Positions 18,170 through 25,232 of a DNA stretch of 64,000 nt are shown piece by piece. This DNA is from an uncultured Chitinophaga sp. (GTDB lineage: Bacteria; Bacteroidota; Bacteroidia; Chitinophagales; Chitinophagaceae). The notes under the pieces were generated by a model that ran no database searches, was not told the DNA's origin, and saw nothing but the letters and a program-made list of their open reading frames with translations. The stretch's first letter is position 1. Every line of letters starts with the position of its first letter. Both the position numbers and the translations under genes were made by a program. The DNA lies in contig NZ_CAMLHC010000003.1 of NCBI RefSeq assembly GCF_946479755.1, positions 354,130-418,129 of the forward strand. Reading direction: 5' to 3'.

Positions 18170-21100
18170 ATGCGATTAGTCAGGAATGTAAAATTGTTTT
18201 TCCGGGAAGGAAACTCGGACAAAACATATGAAATAGACCTTTGTGAAGTTGGCCCGGAACAATATACTGTTAACTTTAGATACGGCAAACGCTTCGGCAC
18301 CCTGAAAGAAGGCACCAAGACTGTAAACCCCGTAGCCCTCGCAGCAGCCACCACTATCTTTGACGCGCTGGAAAAAGAAAAACGCAGCAAAGGTTATCTC
18401 GGTGAGCAGGAAGCTGTGCAGGACCTGTCTTTTGTACCAGTAGATACTTCCGTGGTGGCAGACCCACAAAACGCCGCTATTCTCAAAAGGTTACAGGGCG
18501 TGCTTGAAAACAAGCCCGCATATAAAACCGTCTGGAAAACATCGCGTGTGATCTGGAAGGCAGGTGAACGCAAAATCAAAGAAGCGGTCCCTTATCTCAT
18601 CAAACTGATGGAGAGGGGAGACGCCATGCAGCGTTATACCGCCCTCTGGGCATTAGGTCGCTGCGCCGATCCCGCTGCCGCGCCGGTACTGCGTTCCTAT
18701 GCCGACAACGGTTCCTACGCCCAGAACATCCGGATGCTGGCCGCCAACGGTCTGCTGATGGTACTTCCGGAAGAAGAACGCAAGGCACATATACAAAGTC
18801 ATTTGCACCGTTTGCCGGAATCCCTGCAAGAGGTCATTGCCGGCGATAACGCACAGGCCATCTTCGACGAGGTGCAGAACCTGGTGATGGTTAAAGCCGA
18901 GCTGAATTACCCGATGCTGGAAGACCTGTACATCGTGGCCTATAACAATAAGGCTGTCAGAGATGCCGTCATCGGTTTCCTCGTGAACATGCCTTTGCGC
19001 CCCAGCTATTTCCAGCACATACGCCATATCTTCAAACAGGCCGAACTGCGCGACGATCAGGGTATCGTTGGTACGCTCGCCGTGAGGTTTGAAAGAGAAC
19101 TGCCCATGTTCAACCATCCCGGCAAAAGGCTGGACTATGACGGTAACGAATACCATCCCAACGTGTTCGTACCGGAACTGCAGGAACATTTCAAAGTAGC
19201 AAAAGAGCTGAAAAAGCCCGGCTCCCGCCTCGCCTATTCCAATAAAACAAGGAACTACCTGAGACGCAGGGTGCTGCGCAACCTGCGCGCTACCGGCGAA
19301 AGGGCGGAGTTGGAATATGTACGTCTCGCTACCGCTCTGCTGTTGCAATACGAAGAGCAGCGCGATGCGACACAGGAATACCAAACCCGTCACTACAGCT
19401 GGATCAATGGGCGCTATACCACCTGGTACCGGCAGTTTCCGGCCAATTCCCGCGCCGTATTCCTGAACTACATCCTGCGTGGTAACATGCCCAACATGCG
19501 GCTGGACACCAACGGCACGGAATGGTACTTCGAAGAACCGAAAAATGAAAAAGGAGAACTCACCCGCGAAGCCACCACGCTGCGGGAACATCCTGATACT
19601 GTAAAAGCACAGCAGAAAGGCACGCTGTTAAAAAAGCTGTTCAACTGGCTGGGCGGCGAAAAGCCGGCGCCTTCAGCAGGGGTGGTACCTCCTGCCCACA
19701 AGCCGGAAGCTGCACCTGCTGCGCCTGTCAGCGATGTGCCCTTCCTGGAATTGTGGCGGCAGATGCCACAGGCTTTCGTGCAACTGATGATCGCCGGCAA
19801 AATGGAAGCAGTACACCTGTTCGCCATGGAGCAGCTGAAGTCGCATCCTGAATATGCAGACCTGAAAGCCAAAATGGATGAAAAAACGATCTACTATCTG
19901 CTGATCAGCCATTTTAACGTGCCGGCCCTCTTTGGCCTGGAACTGGCAAAAGAAAAATATAACCCGGCAAGCCTTTCTTTCTTCCTGTTGTACGCCGTTA
20001 CCATGAGCCCCCTGGAAGTGGCCAGGGTACAGGGCCTGGAGTGGGTGGATCAAAACAAGGCGGCCTGCTTCGCAGATGCGGATTTCCTGATGCGGCTGAT
20101 GTTTAATCCGTATAAGGATGTCCGTGACTATGTACGTCAACAACTAACTCCTGAGCATCTGCCTGCGGACAAAGCCCGCGCGCTGGTGGGCAAAGCCATT
20201 GCCGCGCTGCTGGCTTCCAACAACCTGGCCGATGATGTCAATCAGAACCTCAACGATGGTTGCCGCATACTCGAACACTTCTGTGCCGGGGCTCTGCGGG
20301 AAGTGGATATGAAAGTGATCGTGGAGCTCATGAACTCCCCAACGCCTGCCTGTCAGGCTTTTGGCGTGCGGTTGATGGTGATGAAAAAGGAAGAGCTGAA
20401 CTTCGCGGAACTGTCAGACCAGCTGCTGCGCAACCTGGTGGCCAGCAGTCACGAATCCGTGAGGATGGCCGGTATAGCAGTGCTGAAAGCCATGCCGGAA
20501 GCGGAACTGCTGAGAAGGGCAGAAGTATTGCTCGATATCGTGCTGGCGCCATATGCGGATGTACGCAAAGACGTACGGCCGCTGATCGCTTCACTGGTAG
20601 CGAAAGACAGCCGCCTCGCGGTTTACCTGGTGAATGAACTGGTGCCCCGTCTCATGCGCAAGGAAACAGCAGAAGGTATCCACGAAGATATCGCTGCCAT
20701 CCTGAGCCATGAACTGGTAGACCATCTACAGGATGTGGACACCGCCACCGCCTTACGTTTACTGTATGCCAACTACCGCGCGGCACAGGAATTCGGCATC
20801 GTGGTATTGAATAAATACATTCCGGCAGAAGCCCTCACCGTGAAACAGGTGATCGCCGCCGGCAGCCACGAACTGCTCGCCGTGAGAGAGTGGAGCTGGG
20901 GCTTCTACCAACAGCATGCTGCCCGTATGCGCTATGAACGCGATGCGGCCATCGGACTGCTGGACGCCAAATGGGACGATACCCGCCGCTTTGCGCAGGA
21001 GTTCTTCCGGACACAGTTCACCGAAAATGACTGGTCGCCCGAAACACTGGTCGCCATTGCCGACAGCGTACGCCCGGACATCCAGGCGTTTGGCCGTGAG

Positions 21101-21502
21101 ATGCTGATGCGTTTCTTCAAAGACGCCGACGGCGCTGTTTACCTGCTGAAGCTCAGCCAGCACCCCAGCGTGGCCATGCAGGCCTTTGCCACCAATTACC
21201 TGGAGACCTATGCCGCCGGCAACCTTGAATACCTGCGTAGCATGGAACACTATTTCCGTTCTGTACTGAGCCGCGTTAACAAAGCCAGGGTAGCCAAAGA
21301 GCGTATCTTCAGCCTGCTGGAGAAAGAAGCGCTGAAGTCTGCCGACGCAGCCGCTTATATCGGAGAGATCATCGCACATATATCCGCGACCGTGTCTATC
21401 GCCGACAAAGCCCGTTGCATACAGATCATGCGTAATATCCAGCAACAGTTCGATATTCCTTTGCCAATAACGTTAATGCCCGTACGAACACAAGCGATTT
21501 AG
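18170..21502 (+). CDS. Retron accessory: WGR domain plus HEAT/ARM-repeat protein
   Basis: A 1110-residue cytosolic protein that opens a three-gene retron unit. Residues 1-85 form a WGR domain (RNVKLFFREGNSDKTYEI, VNFRYGKRFGTLKEGTKT), a fold known from PARPs and MolR/YehI-type proteins that contacts nucleic acid. From about 120 onward the protein is built of HEAT/ARM helical repeats (for example RYTALWALGRCADPAAAPVL). A low-complexity Ala/Pro linker near 490-515 splits the repeats into two blocks. No catalytic motif is seen. It ends 4 bases before the SWIM gene. By context and gene set it is, as far as I recall, the ARM component of retron type XIII, presumably effector or sensor scaffold; that role is inference. 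No clear TAnnTTTG promoter is visible upstream. Confidence 0.88.
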   Translation: MRLVRNVKLFFREGNSDKTYEIDLCEVGPEQYTVNFRYGKRFGTLKEGTKTVNPVALAAATTIFDALEKEKRSKGYLGEQEAVQDLSFVPVDTSVVADPQNAAILKRLQGVLENKPAYKTVWKTSRVIWKAGERKIKEAVPYLIKLMERGDAMQRYTALWALGRCADPAAAPVLRSYADNGSYAQNIRMLAANGLLMVLPEEERKAHIQSHLHRLPESLQEVIAGDNAQAIFDEVQNLVMVKAELNYPMLEDLYIVAYNNKAVRDAVIGFLVNMPLRPSYFQHIRHIFKQAELRDDQGIVGTLAVRFERELPMFNHPGKRLDYDGNEYHPNVFVPELQEHFKVAKELKKPGSRLAYSNKTRNYLRRRVLRNLRATGERAELEYVRLATALLLQYEEQRDATQEYQTRHYSWINGRYTTWYRQFPANSRAVFLNYILRGNMPNMRLDTNGTEWYFEEPKNEKGELTREATTLREHPDTVKAQQKGTLLKKLFNWLGGEKPAPSAGVVPPAHKPEAAPAAPVSDVPFLELWRQMPQAFVQLMIAGKMEAVHLFAMEQLKSHPEYADLKAKMDEKTIYYLLISHFNVPALFGLELAKEKYNPASLSFFLLYAVTMSPLEVARVQGLEWVDQNKAACFADADFLMRLMFNPYKDVRDYVRQQLTPEHLPADKARALVGKAIAALLASNNLADDVNQNLNDGCRILEHFCAGALREVDMKVIVELMNSPTPACQAFGVRLMVMKKEELNFAELSDQLLRNLVASSHESVRMAGIAVLKAMPEAELLRRAEVLLDIVLAPYADVRKDVRPLIASLVAKDSRLAVYLVNELVPRLMRKETAEGIHEDIAAILSHELVDHLQDVDTATALRLLYANYRAAQEFGIVVLNKYIPAEALTVKQVIAAGSHELLAVREWSWGFYQQHAARMRYERDAAIGLLDAKWDDTRRFAQEFFRTQFTENDWSPETLVAIADSVRPDIQAFGREMLMRFFKDADGAVYLLKLSQHPSVAMQAFATNYLETYAAGNLEYLRSMEHYFRSVLSRVNKARVAKERIFSLLEKEALKSADAAAYIGEIIAHISATVSIADKARCIQIMRNIQQQFDIPLPITLMPVRTQAI

Positions 21503-21506
21503 AATT

Positions 21507-23159
21507 ATGTTATTCAATTACAGATATAGCGGTAACTCCCAGGTGTACAGCAATGCTACATCCGCCGGTATTTCCTTTGCACCGGATACCCGCCGTGACC
21601 CGACCTTTTTTGTTGGAAAACTCCATAAAAAAATCGCTTTCCGCGAAGCCATATCTGCCCTGCATGATGTAGTGGTGTCGGACCTGCGTTTTAAACCCAA
21701 AGACAAGACGGCCTACAAGGAATGGGCTGCCCAGCAGGAATCTATATGGCTGGCGGAACACATGAACGCCTACGATATGGAAGCTGCCAACCAGCGCATC
21801 GCCACCCTCTCAGAAGAGCTGAAGGAGGTAGGAGACCAGAAGGATAAGGTAATGGCGCCTTTCTATAAGGCCCGTAAACAATATTTTGACTTTCTCTACC
21901 AGAAAGACAGGGATGCCTGGTTTGTGCTGGACCCGGTGATTACCGTACATCCCGATGAAATGTTCTTCGAATGTTTCAGCCAGGATGAATCTACCTATGG
22001 TAAGCTGAGCGCCAGTTACAACGTCTTTAAAGAAGTGAACGAGTTTGAATGCGGTACCACCAATATCGACTACTCCGCTACTTTGTACGATGAATTCCAG
22101 AAGATCCGCGACTATAAGGAAACAGACTTTAAAGTAGATCCCGGAGGCTTCCAGATTCAGACGTCACAGGAAGAGATGTATCATGAGGTAAAGATCGATC
22201 TGCCGGACAGCTGGGTGAGAGGTTTCTTACAGGTAAGCTCCGCGATGACGCTGCCTGCCGCTACTTTCGACCTGCATCCGATGGACGTATATAATTTCTG
22301 TCTGTGGTTGCGCCGCTTCAAGGAAAAAAGCGGTCCCCGTTCCATCCGCTTTAAGCTGGAACCGGGCAAACCTGTCCGCGCCGTCTTCGAACCGTGGAAC
22401 CATGAAATCGTTTGTGCGAGATCGTTATATAAGGGCGGCCAAAGCCGTGAAATCCGGATCTGGGGCAGAAGAAGGCTGCTGATCCTGGAGCGGCTGATTC
22501 CCATCGCCAAAAAATTTACCGTGCATCTCACCGGTAACGGCCTGCCATCGTTTTACGTGGCAGACCTCGGAGATATGCAGTTCACGCTTGGCCTCTCCGG
22601 CTGGACCGCCAACGACTGGTCCCGCGCCGGCCAGTTTGATCTGATGGCGCCCCGCGCCATCGTGGAAGACAGCGCCAAACTGAAAGTGTTTGCCGACCTG
22701 CAGTCCCGCTGGATGGCCAAACCAGAGGCTATTGCCGCTGCCACCGGGCTGGACAAGGCCACGGTGCTGGGCGCGCTCGGCATCTATACACAGGCCGGCA
22801 AAGTGATCTTTGACCTGCACAGCGGCATGTACCGCCTGCGTGAACTGAGCCGCGATCCGCTGCCGCTGGAATCACTGCGTTTTGCCAATCCGCTGGAAGC
22901 GGAAGCTGCTGAACTGGTACAGGAAAAGAAAGTGACCTTTACCGCCCAGGAAATTCCTGGTAAAGGCGTTCAGCTGAAAGGCAATGTAAAAGGTGCACAT
23001 CGTGTATACCATCCCGTTATAGTGATCGATAACGATGAAAGATTGAGCGACGCGCACTGCGATTGCAGTTTTTATAATACTAACAAGTTGTACAAAGGGC
23101 CGTGCGAACACATGCTGGCACTGCGTATGACGCATGCTGAAAATAATTCTGCAGAATAA
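21507..23159 (+). CDS. Retron accessory: winged-helix SWIM zinc-finger protein
   Basis: A 550-residue protein whose C-terminus holds a SWIM zinc finger: CDC (near residue 521) and CEH (near 537) give the CxC...CxH pattern. A winged-helix-like segment precedes it (about 395-460, RWMAKPEAIAAATGLDKATV). The N-terminal half carries a coiled-coil stretch (about 75-130). SWIM domains bind nucleic acid or proteins. The gene is translationally coupled to the WGR/HEAT gene (4-base gap) and is followed by the predicted retron RNA and RT gene. I therefore identify it with the WHSWIM component described for type XIII retrons; its biochemical role is unknown. The stop codon lies in the loop of a 13-bp stem (23139-23184). 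Confidence 0.88.
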   Translation: MLFNYRYSGNSQVYSNATSAGISFAPDTRRDPTFFVGKLHKKIAFREAISALHDVVVSDLRFKPKDKTAYKEWAAQQESIWLAEHMNAYDMEAANQRIATLSEELKEVGDQKDKVMAPFYKARKQYFDFLYQKDRDAWFVLDPVITVHPDEMFFECFSQDESTYGKLSASYNVFKEVNEFECGTTNIDYSATLYDEFQKIRDYKETDFKVDPGGFQIQTSQEEMYHEVKIDLPDSWVRGFLQVSSAMTLPAATFDLHPMDVYNFCLWLRRFKEKSGPRSIRFKLEPGKPVRAVFEPWNHEIVCARSLYKGGQSREIRIWGRRRLLILERLIPIAKKFTVHLTGNGLPSFYVADLGDMQFTLGLSGWTANDWSRAGQFDLMAPRAIVEDSAKLKVFADLQSRWMAKPEAIAAATGLDKATVLGALGIYTQAGKVIFDLHSGMYRLRELSRDPLPLESLRFANPLEAEAAELVQEKKVTFTAQEIPGKGVQLKGNVKGAHRVYHPVIVIDNDERLSDAHCDCSFYNTNKLYKGPCEHMLALRMTHAENNSAE

Positions 23160-23184
23160 AATTTTGTTTTTCAGAATTATTTTC
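23139..23184 (+). repeat. Inverted repeat spanning the SWIM stop codon
   Basis: GAAAATAATTCTG (23139-23151) and its exact complement (23172-23184) form a 13-bp stem; the 20-base loop contains the stop codon and a T-rich stretch. It may end or process the accessory mRNA before the retron RNA. It lacks a following T-run. Confidence 0.55.
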
Positions 23185-23211
23185 TAACTTGCCTGCTCGT
23201 TAACAAACACA

Positions 23212-23454
23212 GATCTTTGTAAAGAGGAATTGATTGCACTTGCGCCCGTAAAAGGGACGAATGATGTTTCGTCATTCAGGAATTATGACTATACATGCTT
23301 CACTAAATGCAATCTTTACTTTGGGAGGGGCGTACCTAGTGCGAATTTACGGTACGAGCCCCGGGGGCTGAAATTCACACTAGGTACGCCCCTCCCTGGA
23401 GTTGATTGATTTAGTCAATGGCTTGCACGAAGGCCTTTTCCTCTTTACAAAATC
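23212..23454 (+). ncRNA. Predicted retron msr-msd RNA
   Basis: The gap between SWIM and RT genes folds like a retron RNA. The a1 arm (23212-23229) pairs with the a2 arm (23438-23454): GAT plus TTTGTAAAGAGGAA against TTCCTCTTTACAAA plus ATC, 17 pairs with a single bulged C at 23215. Inside lie GATTGCA (23232-23238) pairing with TGCAATC (23308-23314), a small stem GAATGA/TCATTC (23259-23277), and the long msd-like hairpin at 23323-23396. The first G after a1 (23232) is the natural candidate for the 2'-OH priming G. Its place upstream of the RT gene and the a1/a2 geometry match known retrons; exact msr/msd borders are inference. Confidence 0.82.
23323..23396 (+). repeat. Long GC-rich hairpin, predicted msd stem
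   Basis: GGGAGGGGCGTACCTAGTG pairs over 19 positions with its complement. After one C/A mismatch (23342/23377) GAATTT pairs with AAATTC, giving 25 pairs. The 22-base tip can form a small AGCCC/GGGCT stem. This is the part expected to be copied into msDNA. Confidence 0.85.
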
Positions 23455-23566
23455 CTGTTTCTCCCGCGTCAGGCATGGCTTCCGCAGCCACTTCAAAGCC
23501 GGACCTTTTTTACTCCGCTTCCGTTTTAGCTGCTTAACATTCATTAAAAAAGTAAACGCCAACACT

Positions 23567-25147
23567 ATGGCCGAAGGCTTAACCCGTCAACAGCTGTACG
23601 ACAGAATCCGTGCATCCTCCAAAGAGGAATTTATACTGGAAGAAATGACCCGTCTGGGTTTCTGGGCAAGAAACACGTCCCAGCCATCCTTACCGGAAAC
23701 ACTGATACGCAGGGAAGGAGAACTGCGCCGCGAGTTGAATGAACTGCTGGCCGAAAAACAAAGATACCGCAATAAAGAAAAGATGCTGGCAGACATGCGC
23801 AAAGAACGCATGGCCAAGGCTAAACTGAAACGCGCGGAAACAAAAAAACGCAACGAAGAGAAAAGGATCGCCCGCGCCGCTGCCTGGGCGGAAAAAAAGC
23901 AGCTCGATATCACCTACCTCGGCGAGGAAGTGTCTGCCGGGCTGAATAAAGTAACACCCGACGAAGCACAGCTGGCCAAATTCGGTCTGCCGGTATTCAA
24001 AGACGCGACGGCATTGGCGGCCGCTATGGGCGTGACCCTTGGCAAACTGCGCTTCCTGGCTTTTAACCGCCAGGTGGCCAACACTTCCCATTACCAGCGC
24101 TTTGAGATCCCGAAGAAATCAGGCGGCACTCGGGTCATTTCCGCACCCATGCCACAGCTGAAAGCGGCACAACACTGGATACTGGAAAACATCCTCTATA
24201 AAATCAATAACAGCGCAGCCGCCCATGGCTTCGTGCCGGGCAAGTCGATTGTCACCAACGCCGCACCGCACGTAGGTCAGGACATCGTGATCAATATAGA
24301 CCTGCGCGACTTTTTCCCTTCCGTTCCTTACAAAAGGGTAAAAGGCCTTTTCTGTAAACTGGGATACGCCGAACAGGTAGCCACCATCCTTGGCCTCATC
24401 TGTACGGAGCCGGAAGTGGATGAGATCCTGCTGGATAACCGCAAATATTATGTGGCTAAAACAGCGCGGCACCTGCCACAGGGAGCGCCTACCAGCCCGG
24501 CATTGACCAACCTGATCTGTTTTAAGCTGGACCGCCGTTTTGAAGGGCTGGCAGCTAAATACGGTTACGCCTATACGCGATATGCGGACGACATGACCTT
24601 CTCCGCCAAAGGCGATGCCGCCGATAAAGCAGGACAGGTGCTGTGGGCCGTTAAACAGGTGGTGAAAGAAGAAGGGTTCACTATCCACCCGGATAAACTG
24701 AAAGTGATGCGCCGCGGTGATAAAAGAGAAGTAACCGGCATTGTGGTGAACGAAAAAGTCAGTCTTGACCGTGATACCCTGCGTAAGTTCCGCGCATTGC
24801 TGCACCAGATCTCTGTATCCGGTCTGGCTGGTAAGCGCTGGGGCAAAGGCAAAAATATTATCAGCAGCATGGAAGGTTTTGCCAACTACGTCTATATGGT
24901 GAAACCGGAACAAGGCGCCAAACTAAAAGAGACCCTGGCCGCACTGTTGCAGCGGGAGGATATCAAAGCGCAGGCGCGCAGCCTCTGGACGACCGGCACC
25001 ACAGCCGCTACAGCTACTGAAACGACTGTTGATACGCCGTCAGCGCCGCAGCCGTCAGCACCGCAACATCCGGAAGGAGTTCCCGTTGCGAAAGACGCAC
25101 CAACGGCAGCCAACAAACCGAACAAGCCCTGGTGGGATATTCTATAA
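23567..25147 (+). CDS. Retron-type reverse transcriptase
   Basis: A 526-residue RT (counted from ATG 23567; the frame is open back to 23402 but that stretch is the a2 region of the RNA). All three retron hallmarks are present: N231-A-A-P-H235 (NAxxH), the catalytic Y339-A-D-D342, and V389-T-G391. Motif A is INIDLRDFFPSV and the LPQGAPTSPALTN motif is intact. An unusual N-terminal extension of about 160 residues includes a Lys/Glu/Arg-rich coiled coil (about 45-112). The C-terminus ends in an Ala/Thr/Pro-rich tail. It should prime from the 2'-OH of its own RNA and copy the msd. It lies 113 bases after the a2 arm and closes the operon. No maturase or endonuclease domain is seen, so a group II intron is unlikely. 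Confidence 0.93.
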   Translation: MAEGLTRQQLYDRIRASSKEEFILEEMTRLGFWARNTSQPSLPETLIRREGELRRELNELLAEKQRYRNKEKMLADMRKERMAKAKLKRAETKKRNEEKRIARAAAWAEKKQLDITYLGEEVSAGLNKVTPDEAQLAKFGLPVFKDATALAAAMGVTLGKLRFLAFNRQVANTSHYQRFEIPKKSGGTRVISAPMPQLKAAQHWILENILYKINNSAAAHGFVPGKSIVTNAAPHVGQDIVINIDLRDFFPSVPYKRVKGLFCKLGYAEQVATILGLICTEPEVDEILLDNRKYYVAKTARHLPQGAPTSPALTNLICFKLDRRFEGLAAKYGYAYTRYADDMTFSAKGDAADKAGQVLWAVKQVVKEEGFTIHPDKLKVMRRGDKREVTGIVVNEKVSLDRDTLRKFRALLHQISVSGLAGKRWGKGKNIISSMEGFANYVYMVKPEQGAKLKETLAALLQREDIKAQARSLWTTGTTAATATETTVDTPSAPQPSAPQHPEGVPVAKDAPTAANKPNKPWWDIL

Positions 25148-25165
25148 GCTACTTACTACCCATTA

Positions 25166-25217
25166 CCATAAAAGAGAAGACCTGAGCTGTATCAAGCTCA
25201 GGTCTTCTCTTTTATGG
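25166..25217. terminator. Bidirectional terminator after the retron operon
   Basis: A perfect 23-bp stem (CCATAAAAGAGAAGACCTGA... at 25166-25188, complement at 25195-25217, six-base loop) between the convergent RT and TonB-receptor genes. The A/T ends of the stem can serve as T-run on either strand. Confidence 0.9.
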
Positions 25218-25232
25218 GTGGTGTATAACAGA

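Noticed and set aside
23402..23566. Upstream start for the RT at 23402
   Set aside because: It would place coding sequence over the a2 arm; residues encoded there show no conservation pattern, and ATG 23567 begins a sensible domain.
23567..25147. Diversity-generating retroelement or group II intron RT
   Set aside because: No template/variable repeat pair or Avd gene, and no intron domain V, maturase or endonuclease; the NAxxH/VTG motifs favour a retron.
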